A stretch of DNA of 64,000 nucleotides from JACVRW01 sp963850205 (GTDB lineage Bacteria > Actinomycetota > Thermoleophilia > Solirubrobacterales > Thermoleophilaceae): contig CAWKKJ010000008.1 of assembly GCA_963850205.1 (NCBI GenBank), positions 62,001 to 126,000 of the forward strand, read 5' to 3'. Position 1 is the stretch's first letter. Every line of letters starts with the position of its first letter. The position numbers were made by a program, and so were the translations under genes. Below the pieces are notes generated by a model. It worked only from the letters and a program-made list of their open reading frames with translations. It made no database searches and was not told where the DNA came from. Shown in pieces: positions 52,072 to 61,540 of this stretch.

Positions 52072-52860
52072 CTACCCGGCCGCCGCGGCCTCGCGCATGA
52101 CCTCGACCGGGGCCGGTGCTCCGGTCCAGAGCTCGAAGCTGCGGGCGCCCTGGCGCACCAGCATCTCCAGGCCGTCCACCACCCGGGCGCCGGCCCTCGC
52201 GCCCCAGGCGGTCAGCGCCGTGGGGCTGGATCCGTAGACCAGATCAGCCAGGACGGACGGCGGCTCGAGGCGGTCGAGGCCGAGCGCGGCCAGCACCTCC
52301 GCCTGATCGGCGCCGTCGAGACCCACCGAGGTGGCGTTGACGATCAGCTCGGCCTGCTCGGGGCGCGCGACCTGCGAGACGCCCAGGTCGGCGGCAAGCT
52401 GGGCCGCCCGCTCGGGCGTGCGGTTCCAGACCGTGACCGCCAGCCCGGCCTCGCGCAGGGCCCAGGCGGAGGCCCGAGCCGAGCCGCCCGCGCCCAGCAC
52501 CAGGGCTCGGGCCGGCAGGGGCTCGCCCAGCGCGTCCAGCAGGCCGGCCGCGTCGGTGTTGTCGGCCAGGATCCGCCGCTCGTCCTGGAAGACCAGCGTG
52601 TTCGCCGCGCCGATGGCCGCGGCGGCGGGTGAGCGCTCGTCGGCCAGCTCGCAGGCAGCGAGCTTGTGGGGAATGGTCACGTTGGCGCCCCGGTAGCCGG
52701 AGCCGGCGAGGGCGCGGACGGTCTCGGCGAACAGCTCCGGCGGCACAGGGAGCTTGAAGTAGCGCCAATCGAGGTCGAGGGCGGCGAAGGCCGCGTTCAT
52801 CATCGCGGGCGAGCGGCTGTGCCCGACGGGGTGGCCCAAGACGCCCGCGAGGTGGGTCAA
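52072..52860 (-). CDS. aroE: shikimate dehydrogenase
   Basis: AroE, 262 aa, reduces 3-dehydroshikimate with NADPH. The substrate domain has LGHPVGHSRSPAMMNAAF, GANVTIPHKLAA and NTDAAGLLDAL. The nucleotide domain has ALVLGAGGSARASAWAL, the NRTPERA motif for the NADPH phosphate, and GLEMLVRQGARSFELWTG at the end. It overlaps the mltG stop by 4 bp, placing it last in the alaS-ruvX-mltG-aroE transcript. Confidence 0.95.
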   Translation of the reverse strand: MTHLAGVLGHPVGHSRSPAMMNAAFAALDLDWRYFKLPVPPELFAETVRALAGSGYRGANVTIPHKLAACELADERSPAAAAIGAANTLVFQDERRILADNTDAAGLLDALGEPLPARALVLGAGGSARASAWALREAGLAVTVWNRTPERAAQLAADLGVSQVARPEQAELIVNATSVGLDGADQAEVLAALGLDRLEPPSVLADLVYGSSPTALTAWGARAGARVVDGLEMLVRQGARSFELWTGAPAPVEVMREAAAAG

Positions 52861-54248
52861 CAGCTGGTGGGGGCCTTGCCGCCGCGCCGCTCGCGCTCGG
52901 CCTCGTACTCGTTCACGTACCGGAGGAACTCGTCGTTGGTGGCGGCGAAGCGGTGGCGGCCCTCGCCGCAGATGACCGCCACGTAGAAGAGGTACTCGGT
53001 CCGGGCCGGTCTCGCGGCGGCCCGGATCGAGTCGAGGCCGGGGTTGCCGATGGGCCCGGGCGGCAGGCCCGACACCACCCGGGTGTTGTAGGGCGAGGGG
53101 TTGTCGATCTCCGACTGCTTGAGCGGCTGCGTCCAGTTGTTGACGGCGAAGCGCGTGGTGGCGTCGATGTCCAGCCGGATGTCCTGGCGCAGCCGGTTGT
53201 AGATCACCGAGGCGATGATCGGCCGCTCCTTGGCCAGCGAAGCCTCCCGCTCGACGAGCGAGGCGATGGTGAGCACGTCGTAGGGGGTCAGGTTCCGCCG
53301 GCGGGCGTAGCTGAGGTCGATCTCCCCGAAGTTGCGCTTGAACTCCGTGAGCTGCTTGTTCACCAGCCGGCGGACCGGTTGGCCCTTCTTCAGCTCATAG
53401 GTGGCCGGGAAGAGGAAACCCTCCAGGCTTCGCGCCCCGGGGGCGCCGTAGCGGCGGGGACTCAGGAGGGGTGAGCGCCGGGTGGCGCGGACGTAGTTGC
53501 CCGGAAGGCGCTGGACCAGGGGGGCGATCTCGCGCCGCGAGCGTCCCTCCGGGACGGTGATCTGAACCACGTTCGGGGGCACGCCCTGCTCGAGCGCGTC
53601 CAGCGCCGCGATGTAGCTCAGGTCCTGCCGCATCTCGTAGCGGCCTGGCCTCAGCTCGCCGCTGCGGCCCGCCAGACGCGCCCTGAGCTCGAAGAAGCCC
53701 GCGCTTCTGATCACGCCGTTCTGCTCGAGCAGGTCGGCGATCTCCCCCAGGGTGGCCCCCTGCGGGATCGTGAGCTCGACGCGGGGGCTCTCGCCGTCGC
53801 CGTGGAGAGGCTGGAACAGCGAGAGGGCGAACCAGGCGGCGGCGCCGAGCGCCACCAGCGCCAGCAGCGCGGCCACCCAGCGACCGACGCGCGGCCTCCG
53901 GCGCTCGGCCTGAGGCGGCGGGCCCGCCGAGGGCACGGGCTCGGTCAGGCGCTCCGGCTGGTCGCGCCGGTCGCCGTCGCGCCCTGAGGGGGGCGCCGGC
54001 ACCGAGTCACGGCGGGGCGGCGGTGGCTCGGAGGGCTCCGGCGGCTCGGGCTCGCGCGCAGGCGGCGGCTCGGGCTCGCGCGCAGGCGGCGGCTCGGGTT
54101 CGCGGGCGGGCGGCGGGGGCGGCTCGGCCGGCGGCGCCTGTGCCGCGCCGCCGGCACGCGCGGCCCGGCGGGCAGCGCGGTCGCGGCGCGCCACCTCGCG
54201 CTCCTCGGGGGTGCGACCGCCCGGGACGGGTGGCGGGCCCTCGGTCAC
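52857..54248 (-). CDS. mltG: endolytic transglycosylase MltG
   Basis: A 463-aa membrane-bound lytic transglycosylase that ends glycan strands during peptidoglycan synthesis. The first 110 residues are cytoplasmic and rich in Pro, Arg and Glu, with repeated EPEPPPAR units; a transmembrane helix (WVAALLALVALGAAAWFAL) follows, then a LysM-like domain (VELTIPQGATLGEIADLLEQ) and the YceG catalytic domain. The catalytic Glu is in ASLVEREASLAKERP, with VIYNRLRQDIRLDIDATTRF. The C terminus ends with a tail rich in Arg and Lys. It overlaps ruvX by 4 bp. Confidence 0.92.
   Translation of the reverse strand: MTEGPPPVPGGRTPEEREVARRDRAARRAARAGGAAQAPPAEPPPPPAREPEPPPAREPEPPPAREPEPPEPSEPPPPRRDSVPAPPSGRDGDRRDQPERLTEPVPSAGPPPQAERRRPRVGRWVAALLALVALGAAAWFALSLFQPLHGDGESPRVELTIPQGATLGEIADLLEQNGVIRSAGFFELRARLAGRSGELRPGRYEMRQDLSYIAALDALEQGVPPNVVQITVPEGRSRREIAPLVQRLPGNYVRATRRSPLLSPRRYGAPGARSLEGFLFPATYELKKGQPVRRLVNKQLTEFKRNFGEIDLSYARRRNLTPYDVLTIASLVEREASLAKERPIIASVIYNRLRQDIRLDIDATTRFAVNNWTQPLKQSEIDNPSPYNTRVVSGLPPGPIGNPGLDSIRAAARPARTEYLFYVAVICGEGRHRFAATNDEFLRYVNEYEAERERRGGKAPTSC
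54040..54112 (-). repeat. three 24-bp tandem copies in mltG 5' part
   Basis: About three near-identical 24-bp units encode P-P-A-R-E-P-E-P in the cytoplasmic tail of MltG. Low complexity; copy number probably varies between strains. Confidence 0.65.
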
Positions 54249-54634
54249 CGCGGCGCCCTCGCCAGATAGCTCTCCAGCAGGTGGGCGGCGGCGCGGGAGT
54301 CGCTGTCGCTGCTGCCGCCGGTGCGCTCGGCCAGCCTGGTGGTCAGGCGCTCGTCGTGCAGCTGCACCGGCACCGTCACCTCACCCTCGAGGCGCTCGGC
54401 GAACGCCCGCGCCCTGTCGGCCTGCTCGCCCTGCTCTCCCCGCAGGGTCAGGGGCAGGCCCACCACCACCCGCTCCGCACCCTGCTCCTCCACCAGCCGG
54501 ACGAGCCGCTCCAGCCCCGCACGGGTGTCCGGCCGCTCCACGGCCGCCAGCGGGGTGGCCAGTGTGCCGGACGGGTCGGAGATCGCGCAGCCGCAGCGTG
54601 CCGCCCCGTGATCGAGGGCAAGGATGCGAGCCAT
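54245..54634 (-). CDS. ruvX: Holliday junction resolvase-like protein RuvX/YqgF
   Basis: A 129-aa RNase H-fold protein. The start MARILALDHGAARCGCAISD gives the first catalytic Asp; VVVGLPLTLRGEQGEQADRA and VQLHDERLTTRLAE carry the Glu and other conserved residues, and the last Asp is in SDSRAAAHLLESYL. It is involved in pre-16S rRNA 5' end maturation and is usually essential. It sits between alaS (1-bp overlap) and mltG (4-bp overlap), the classic order. Confidence 0.93.
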   Translation of the reverse strand: MARILALDHGAARCGCAISDPSGTLATPLAAVERPDTRAGLERLVRLVEEQGAERVVVGLPLTLRGEQGEQADRARAFAERLEGEVTVPVQLHDERLTTRLAERTGGSSDSDSRAAAHLLESYLARAPR

Positions 54635-57282
54635 CAGCCGGAGGCGCCGAGCGCCTTCTCGATCTCCAGTCGCGCCGCGGCGAGCGCGTCGGCGAGCAGT
54701 GCCGGGTCGCCCCCGCCGGCCTGGGCCATGGTGTCTCGGCCGCCGCCTCCTCCGCCGGCCACCTGCGCGGCGGTGCGCACCAGATCGCCGGCCTTCAGCC
54801 CCCGCTCCACCGCCGCGGGGGCCACGTTGGCCACCAGCTGGGCCCGGTCGCCAATCGGCGCCCCCAGCACGACGGCCGCGTTCCCGAGCTTCTGCCGCAC
54901 CGCGTCGGAGAGCGCCAGCAGGGCCTTGGCGTCCGGCGCCTGCACCGCCTCGGTGACCACTCGAATCCCGGCCAGCTCGTCCGCGCCGGCCACCAGGCGC
55001 TCGGCCAGGTCGCGGTCGGGCCCGCCCCGCGGCTTCTTCTCGAGCTCCTTGACCTTCGCGCCCAACCGCTCCACGGCCCGCACCACCTCGTGCTCGGGCA
55101 CCCGCAGCAGACCGGCGATCTCCTCCAGACGCCGCGTCCGCTCCCGGAACAGCACGGCCCCGGCCGGCCCGGTCACCGCCTCGATGCGGCGCACGTTGGA
55201 GGCGCTCGAGCTCTCGCTCGTGAGGTCAAACAGCCCCAGCTCGGCCGTGGCCGCCACATGGGTGCCGCCGCACAGCTCGCGCGACACGCCCTCGATCTCG
55301 ACCATCCGCACCCAGTCGCCGTACTTCTCGCCGAACAGGGCAAGGGCGCCGAGCGCCTCCGCCTCCGTGCGGGTCGTCTCCAGGGCGTGCACCGCGTGCC
55401 GCCCGGCGATCCACTCGCCCAGCAGCGCGTCCACGTCCGCGCGCTCCTCGTCGCTCAGCCGCTCGCCGTGGGTGAAGTCGAAGCGCAGCTTGTCGGGCCC
55501 CACGTAGGAGCCGGCCTGGCGGACGTGGGTGCCCAACCGCCGGCGCAGAGCCGCGTGCAGCAGGTGGGTGGCGGTGTGGTTTCTCATCGTGGCCAGCCGC
55601 TCGCCCCGCTCCACCACGGCCCGGGCGTCCTCGCCCGGCCCGATCTCGCCCTCGATCAGCTCGAGGGCCAGCGCCTGGTCGTCGCCCAGCCGGTAGACGT
55701 CGGCCACCCGGGCGCGGCCGGAGGGGGTCTCCACCAGTCCCGAGTCGGATACCTGCCCGCCGCCCTCCGGGTAGAAGGGGCTCTCCTCCAGCTTGGCCAG
55801 CACCCAGCCGTTGGAGCCCTCGGTCACGCGCAGCACGGTCTCGGCCTCGGTGGTCTCGTAGCCCACGAAGCGGGTGCGAAAGCCGGCCTCGCGGGCGAAA
55901 CGCATCACGTCCTCGTGCCCGACGTGCACGTCGGGCGCGGCCTCGGCCCGGGCGCGGGTGCGGCTGCCGCCGGCGCGGGAGACCTCGCGCGCCCGCTCCA
56001 TGAGCTCCTCGAAGCCCTCGTCGTCCACCGACAGGCCGTTGTCGGCCAGGAGCTCCTTGGTCATCTCGTAGGGAAAGCCGTAGGTGTCGTGCAACCGGAA
56101 GGCGTCGTCGGCCGCCACCCAGGAGGTCTTCTCCTCGCGGGCGCCGGCGATCAGCTCGGCCAGCAGCCGCTCTCCCTGCTCCAGGGTGCGGCCGAAGCCC
56201 TCCTCCTCGGCGCGGGCCCAGCGCTCGATGGCCTGCCACTCGGTGCGCAGATCGGGATAGGACTCGCCCATGACCTCCACCGCCCGCTCGTACAGCCGGG
56301 GCAGGAACGGCTCGCCGATCTCCAGCACGTGGCCCTGCTGCATCGTGCGGCGCATGATGCGGCGCAGGATGTAGCCCCGGTCCTCGTTCGAGGGCACCAC
56401 CCCGTCGGCCAGCAGGAAGGTGGCCGCGCGCCCGTGGTCGGCCAGGATCCGCAGCGCCCGGGTGGTGGGAAAGTCCTGTCCGTAACGCCGGCCGGAGAGC
56501 CCCTCTCCCAGCTCCACGAGCGGGCGGAAGAGGTCGGTCTCGTAGACCGATTCGACGTCCTGGAGCACCGCCGCCATTCGCTCGAGGCCCATCCCGGTGT
56601 CGATGCTCTGCATCGGCAGCTCCGGTAGCGAGCCGTCGGCCTGGAGCTCGAACTGCATGAACACGAGGTTCCAGATCTCGAGAAAGCGCTCGGTGTCGTC
56701 GCCGGGCCGGTCGTCCTCGCCGCCGAAAGCCGGGCCCCGGTCGATGTAGATCTCCGAGCAGGGCCCGCAGGGGCCGGTGGGCCCGGACTGCCAGAAGTTG
56801 TCGTCGGTGCCCAGAAGGACGATGCGCTCGTCGGGAAAGTCGATCGAGCGCCAGCACTGGATGGCCTGGTTGTCGGGTCCCAGCCCCAGCTCATCGTCGC
56901 CCCCGAACACCGTGACCCAGAGGTCTCCGGGTGCGAAGCCGAACCCCTCGGTGGCCAGCTCCCAGGCGAACTCCACGGCCCCCTGCTTGAAGTAGTCGCC
57001 CACCGAGAAGTTGCCCAGCATCTCGAAGAAGGTGAGGTGGCGCTGGGTCATCCCGACGTTCTCGATGTCGGTGGTGCGGAAGGACTTCTGGCAGCTGGTC
57101 AGCCGCACGGACGGCGGCTCCTCCTCGCCCCGGAAGTAGGGCTTGAAGGGCTGCATGCCGGCCGTGGTGAGGAGCACCGACGGGTCGTATGAGGGCGGCA
57201 CCAGCGAGGCCGAGGGCATGCGCAGGTGGCCGCGCTCCTCGAAGAAGGAGAGAAAGGTCTCCCGGATCTCGGCGGCCTTCAT
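54634..57282 (-). CDS. alaS: alanyl-tRNA synthetase
   Basis: An 882-aa class II synthetase. Motif 1 region: FLSFFEERGHLRMPSASLVP; motif 2: QKSFRTTDIENVGMTQRHLT with FFEMLGNFSVGDYFK; motif 3 region with GMGLERMAAVLQ. The editing domain has the HTATHLLHAALRRRLG and CGGTHVAATAELG zinc motifs. The C-Ala domain ends GGGGGRDTMAQAGGGDPALL. It charges tRNA-Ala and clears mischarged Ser/Gly. It starts an operon with ruvX, mltG and aroE; a 12-bp gap separates it from the opp operon upstream end. Confidence 0.96.
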   Translation of the reverse strand: MKAAEIRETFLSFFEERGHLRMPSASLVPPSYDPSVLLTTAGMQPFKPYFRGEEEPPSVRLTSCQKSFRTTDIENVGMTQRHLTFFEMLGNFSVGDYFKQGAVEFAWELATEGFGFAPGDLWVTVFGGDDELGLGPDNQAIQCWRSIDFPDERIVLLGTDDNFWQSGPTGPCGPCSEIYIDRGPAFGGEDDRPGDDTERFLEIWNLVFMQFELQADGSLPELPMQSIDTGMGLERMAAVLQDVESVYETDLFRPLVELGEGLSGRRYGQDFPTTRALRILADHGRAATFLLADGVVPSNEDRGYILRRIMRRTMQQGHVLEIGEPFLPRLYERAVEVMGESYPDLRTEWQAIERWARAEEEGFGRTLEQGERLLAELIAGAREEKTSWVAADDAFRLHDTYGFPYEMTKELLADNGLSVDDEGFEELMERAREVSRAGGSRTRARAEAAPDVHVGHEDVMRFAREAGFRTRFVGYETTEAETVLRVTEGSNGWVLAKLEESPFYPEGGGQVSDSGLVETPSGRARVADVYRLGDDQALALELIEGEIGPGEDARAVVERGERLATMRNHTATHLLHAALRRRLGTHVRQAGSYVGPDKLRFDFTHGERLSDEERADVDALLGEWIAGRHAVHALETTRTEAEALGALALFGEKYGDWVRMVEIEGVSRELCGGTHVAATAELGLFDLTSESSSASNVRRIEAVTGPAGAVLFRERTRRLEEIAGLLRVPEHEVVRAVERLGAKVKELEKKPRGGPDRDLAERLVAGADELAGIRVVTEAVQAPDAKALLALSDAVRQKLGNAAVVLGAPIGDRAQLVANVAPAAVERGLKAGDLVRTAAQVAGGGGGGRDTMAQAGGGDPALLADALAAARLEIEKALGASG

Positions 57283-57294
57283 GGGCCAGAAAGT

Positions 57295-58426
57295 CTAGGA
57301 AGCGGGGAGGTCGCCGCCGTTGGTCGCCGCCGCCTGCGGCAGCTCCTCCCCCGCGCTGAGCGGGCTGGTGGCGTCCTTCTCGGCCGCCCGGATCTCCTCC
57401 TCGGACACGTGCAGCGGGTGGTGGCAGGCCGCCAGGTGGCCGTTCGCGTAGCGGGCCAGGGGCGGCTCCACCTCGCGGCAGATCTGGGTGGCGCGCGGGC
57501 AGCGGGGGTGAAACACGCAGCCCGGGGGCGGGTTGATCGGGTTCGGCGGCTCGCCCGAGACCACGACCCGTTCGCGCGCGCGGTTCTCCTCCGGGTCGGG
57601 GATCGGTATGGCCGACAACAGCGCCGAGGTGTACGGGTGGATCGGCTTCTTGTAGAGCTCCTCCGCCGGTGAGACCTCCATCAGCTTGCCCAGGTACATC
57701 ACCGCGATGCGGTCGGAGACGTGGCGCACCACCGACAGGTCATGGGCCACGAACAGGTAGGTGAGCCGGAACTCGTCCTGGAGGTCGTCGAGCAGGTTGA
57801 TGATCTGGGCCTGCACCGACACGTCCAGAGCCGAGACGGGCTCGTCGAGCACGATCAGCCGCGGCTCGAGCGCGAGCGCGCGGGCCACGCCGATCCGCTG
57901 CCGCTGGCCGCCGGAGAACTCGTGCGGGTAGCGGTTGAGGTGCTCGGGGTGGAGGCCCACGCGGTCAAGCAGCTCGCCGACCCGCGACTCGACGTCCCCG
58001 CGCGCGACCCCGTGCAGCTGCAGGCCCATCCCGATGATCTGACCGACGCGCTTGCGCGGGTTGAGCGAGGCAAAGGGGTCCTGGAAGACCATCTGCATCT
58101 CGCGCCGCAGCGGCTCCATCTCCTTCCGCCCGGCGCTCGTGACGTCCTTCCCGCGAAACTGGATGGCCCCCTCGGTGGCGTCGATCAGGCGCATGATCGT
58201 CCGCGAGATCGTGGTCTTGCCACAGCCGGACTCGCCCACCAGGCCCACGGTCTCGCCCTCGCCGATCGCGAGCGAGACGTCGTTCACGGCGTGCACGCGG
58301 GCAACCTCGCGGTCCACGAACAGGCCCTGCTTGATCGGGAAGAAGACCTTGAGGTGCTCGACCTCGACCAGCGGTCCGCCGTCCGTCGCCGCCGTTCTGG
58401 TCCGCCGGCGGCTCCTCGGCGCTCAC
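57295..58426 (-). CDS. oppF: oligopeptide ABC transporter ATP-binding protein OppF (frameshift near start)
   Basis: An ATPase of the Opp/Dpp peptide importer, about 375 aa. Walker A GLVGESGCGKTTISRTIMR, signature FSGGQRQRIGVARALALEP, Walker B RLIVLDEPVSALDVSVQ and the Opp C-terminal iron-sulphur-like Cys region (PPPGCVFHPRCPRATQICRE) are intact. Homologous sequence continues upstream (PLVEVEHLKVFFPIKQGL) in the same frame, yet the only start that overlaps the oppD stop (GTG 58426, 4-bp overlap) is in another frame. A single-base indel near 58386 explains this. GTG 58317 would give a shortened protein. Confidence 0.88.
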
Positions 58427-59475
58427 GCGGGCTCCGTCACCTGCTTGGACCTCAGGCCGATCTCGCCCGGCTCGACCTCGCGGAGCTCGCGCTTCTGCTC
58501 GATCGTACAGCCAGCAGCGATCATGGTGCCGGGCTGGCGCTCGAGGTGCGCCTCGAGCGGAGGGACCTCCGTGCAGCGGTCGAACTCGTGCGGGCAGCGC
58601 GGGCGAAAGTGGCAGCCCTCGGGGCGGTCGGCCAGCGACGGCGGCAGGCCCGCGATGGCCGGCAGCCGCTCGGGCCGGGGGCGGTCCACGCGGGTGATGG
58701 AGCCGAGCAGCCCCCAGGTGTACGGGTGCTGGGGGTCGTAGAAGATCTCGTCCAGGGTGCCCTGCTCGACGATCCGGCCGGCGTACATCACCGCGATCCG
58801 GTCGGCGATGTCCGCCACCACGCCGAGGTCGTGGGTCACCAGGATCACGGCGGCGTCGGTCTCGTCGCGCAGCTCGCGGATCTGCTCCAGGATCTGGGCC
58901 TGGATGGTCACGTCGAGGGCGGTGGTGGGCTCGTCGGCGATCAGGACCGCCGGATTACAGGAGAGGGCCAGGGCGATCATCACCCGCTGGCGCATGCCGC
59001 CCGAGAACTCGAACGGGTAGCTGTCGGCGCGATCGCGGGCCCTGGGGATGCCCACCCGCTCGAGCAGCTCGACCGTCCGCTCCTGGGCCTCGGCGTCCGG
59101 CAGGCCCTCGTGCTCCTGGATCTGCTCGATGATCTGAGCGCCGACCTTCTGGACCGGGTTCAGCGAGGTCATCGGGTCCTGGAAGATCATCGCGATCTCG
59201 GCACCGCGCACCCGGCGCAGCTCGTCCTCGGAGGCGGCGATCAGGTCGCTGCCTTTGTACTCCGCGCTGCCCTCGAAGCTGGCGTTGGGCGAGCGGGTGA
59301 GGCCCAGCAGCGTCATGGCCGTGACCGACTTGCCCGAGCCCGACTCGCCCACCACGGCGAGCACCTCGCCCGCCGCGAGCTCGAACGAGACGCCGTCCAC
59401 CGCGTGCACGGCGCCCTCCTCGGTGGCGAACCTCACCCGCAGGTCGCGAACGTCGAGCGGCCGCTCGCCGCTCAG
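58423..59475 (-). CDS. oppD: oligopeptide ABC transporter ATP-binding protein OppD
   Basis: An ATPase of about 350 aa: Walker A VVGESGSGKSVTAMTLLG, signature FSGGMRQRVMIALALSCNP, Walker B VLIADEPTTALDVTIQ and the C-terminal Cys region (RPEGCHFRPRCPHEFDRCTE). It pairs with OppF. The coding frame starts upstream of GTG 59436 with LDVRDLRVRF; CTG 59475 overlaps the oppB stop (CTGA) and gives a normal N terminus, so an unusual CTG start is the better reading. The frame is intact. Confidence 0.9.
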   Translation of the reverse strand: MSGERPLDVRDLRVRFATEEGAVHAVDGVSFELAAGEVLAVVGESGSGKSVTAMTLLGLTRSPNASFEGSAEYKGSDLIAASEDELRRVRGAEIAMIFQDPMTSLNPVQKVGAQIIEQIQEHEGLPDAEAQERTVELLERVGIPRARDRADSYPFEFSGGMRQRVMIALALSCNPAVLIADEPTTALDVTIQAQILEQIRELRDETDAAVILVTHDLGVVADIADRIAVMYAGRIVEQGTLDEIFYDPQHPYTWGLLGSITRVDRPRPERLPAIAGLPPSLADRPEGCHFRPRCPHEFDRCTEVPPLEAHLERQPGTMIAAGCTIEQKRELREVEPGEIGLRSKQVTEPA

Positions 59476-60421
59476 TGCAGGCGGATCCGGGGATCGAGGA
59501 CGGCGTACATGATGTCCACGATCGCGTTCAGGAGCACGATGAAGAAGGCCCCGAACATCGTGATGGCCAGCACCGGCGGCACGTCCAGCTGGCCGATCGA
59601 GTCGGCGGCGAACTGGCCCACCCCCTGCAGGTCGAACACGGTCTCGGTGAGGATCGCGCCGCCGCCCACCACGGCGCCGAAGTCGAGCCCCCAGAGGGTC
59701 ACGATCGGCAGCATCGAGTTGCGGAGCACATGATGGACCATCACGCGGCGCTCCGACAGGCCCTTGGCGCGGGCGGTGCGCACGTAGTCCTCGTTGATCG
59801 TGTCGAGCACGTTCGCGCGCAGCACGCGCGAGTAGAAGCCGATGAACAGAATGGCCAGCGCGGTCCAGGGCAGAATCAGGTGGTAGAACCAGTCCACCGG
59901 ATCCTCGGTGAACTCCACGTAGCCGCCGTTGGGGAACCAGGCCGAGCCTTGAACCCCAGGTAGTGGTTCATCAGGGCCCCGATCCAGAACACAGGCATCG
60001 AGATTCCGATCAGGGCGATGACCGTGAGGAAGCGGTCGGAAAACCGGCCCGCCTTCACGGCGCTGTAGAGCCCCAACGCTACGGCCACCACCATCCACAG
60101 GATCGCCGCGCCGATGGCCAGCGAGAAGGTCCGCGGAAGCCCCTTGGCGATCTCCTCGCCCACGTCGAGGCGCGTGAAGTAGGACTGGAGGTCGCCCGTG
60201 AAGACCTTCTTCATGGTGGTCACGTACTGGACCGGCAGGCTCTTGTCGAAGCCCCACTCCTCGCGGATGCGCTGGATCTCGGCCTCGGTGGGAGTTCGGC
60301 CGGCCATCCGCTGCGCGGGGTCGCCGTTGGGGATGACGTTGAAGATCAGGAACGTCAGGACCGAGATGGCGAACAGCACGAATACCATCGAGATCAGCCG
60401 GCGGACGATGAAGCGGGCCAT
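59472..60421 (-). CDS. oppB: oligopeptide ABC transporter permease OppB (frameshift)
   Basis: A six-helix permease of about 316 aa. The first part, ARFIVRRLISMVFVLFAISV to MPVFWIGALMNHYLGFK, and the last part, GSAWFPNGGYVEFTEDP to IMYAVLDPRIRLH, are in different frames. One base is missing near 59947 (AAGGC instead of AAGGGC). The DRVRTARAKGL-like EDYVRTARAKGLSERRVM EAA loop, which contacts the ATPases, is intact. ATG 60421 overlaps the oppC stop by one base. Confidence 0.88.
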
Positions 60422-61462
60422 CAGCGTTCGATCCGGACCTTGGACCGGGGGTCGAGGGCGTCACGGACCCCGTCGCCGAACACGTTCAGCGCCAGCACCG
60501 TGAGCACCAGCATGATGCCCGGGACGATCGTTAGGTGGGGCGCGGTGGTGATCCGGTCGATCCCGTCCTGGATCAGGGTGCCCCAGGAGGTCGACGGCGG
60601 ACGCACGCCCGCGCCCAAGAAGGACAGCGCGGCCTCGAGCAGGATCGCGTTGGCGACCAACAGGGTGAAGAAAACGAGGATGGTCGAGGCGAGGTTGGGC
60701 AGCAGCTCGGTGAACATGATTCGCAACGGCCCGGCACCCTGGGCCCGCGCCGCCTCCACGAACTCCTTCTCGCGCAGCGAGAGCACCTGCCCGCGGATGG
60801 GGCGGGCCATGTAGGGCACGTAGATCGACCCCGATGATGAGCGTGGGGATGAGAATCGAGTCGCCGGCGATCGAGATCGGGCCGAGCTTGAGCCCGCCCA
60901 GCGCGAGCGACACGCCGAGCGCCACGCCCAGCAGCAGGACGGGGAAGGCCCAGACGACATCTAATACGCGGGAGGCGATGCTGTCGCTCCAGCCCCGGAA
61001 ATAACCGGCGACGAGGCCCACGACCACGGACACCAGCGTGGTAAGCAACGCGGCGCCAAGGCCGATCAGGAGCGAGTTGCGACCGCCGTAGAGCAGGCGC
61101 ACCATCACGTCGCGGCCGTTGGAGTCGGCCCCCAGGAAGTACTCGCCCTGCCAGGTGGGCCCGATCGGGATCCCGTCCAACGAGACGATGTTCTTCTTCT
61201 TGCCGTCGACCGTGACCTGCCCGGTGAGGTTGTTCGACTCGGGCGTGGTCTTGGCCACCCTGTCCGCCCACACGGGCGCCGCCACGCACGCCGCCACCAG
61301 CAGCAGGAAGAGCGCCCCGAACGCGAGAGCCGTCTTGTTACGTCGCAGGCGACGCAGCGCCAGGCGCCAGGGACCGACGCCGTGCACGTGCTCCCGCTCG
61401 GCCTCCTGCTCCCAGGTTGCCGGCCCCTGCAGTGTCTGATCGGTTGCCGGCTCGGTGGCCAT
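60421..61462 (-). CDS. oppC: oligopeptide ABC transporter permease OppC (frameshift)
   Basis: The second permease, about 346 aa, with a conserved cytoplasmic N-terminal region (EHVHGVGPWRLALRRLRRNK), a first helix ALAFGALFLLLVAACVAAP and the core domain. The N-terminal two thirds to ILIPTLIIG and the rest from SIYVPYMARPIRGQ are in different frames because of an extra G in a G run near 60829. The EAA loop VEAARAQGAGPLRIMF is intact. It starts 78 bp after the oppA stop, with a strong hairpin between. Confidence 0.88.
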
Positions 61463-61493
61463 GCAAGCTCCCCTCGGAGAGCACCTTACCCCA

Positions 61494-61523
61494 GCGGGAG
61501 GGCGCCGATGCGCGCCCTCCCGC
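61494..61523 (-). terminator. 12-bp perfect hairpin between oppA and oppC
   Basis: GCGGGAGGGCGC (61494-61505) pairs with GCGCCCTCCCGC (61512-61523) around a six-base loop. Such intercistronic hairpins after a binding-protein gene often protect the oppA mRNA or reduce read-through, so that the binding protein is made in excess over the permease. No T tract, so full termination is unlikely. Confidence 0.6.
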
Positions 61524-61540
61524 CAGGGAGGCTCAGCCGG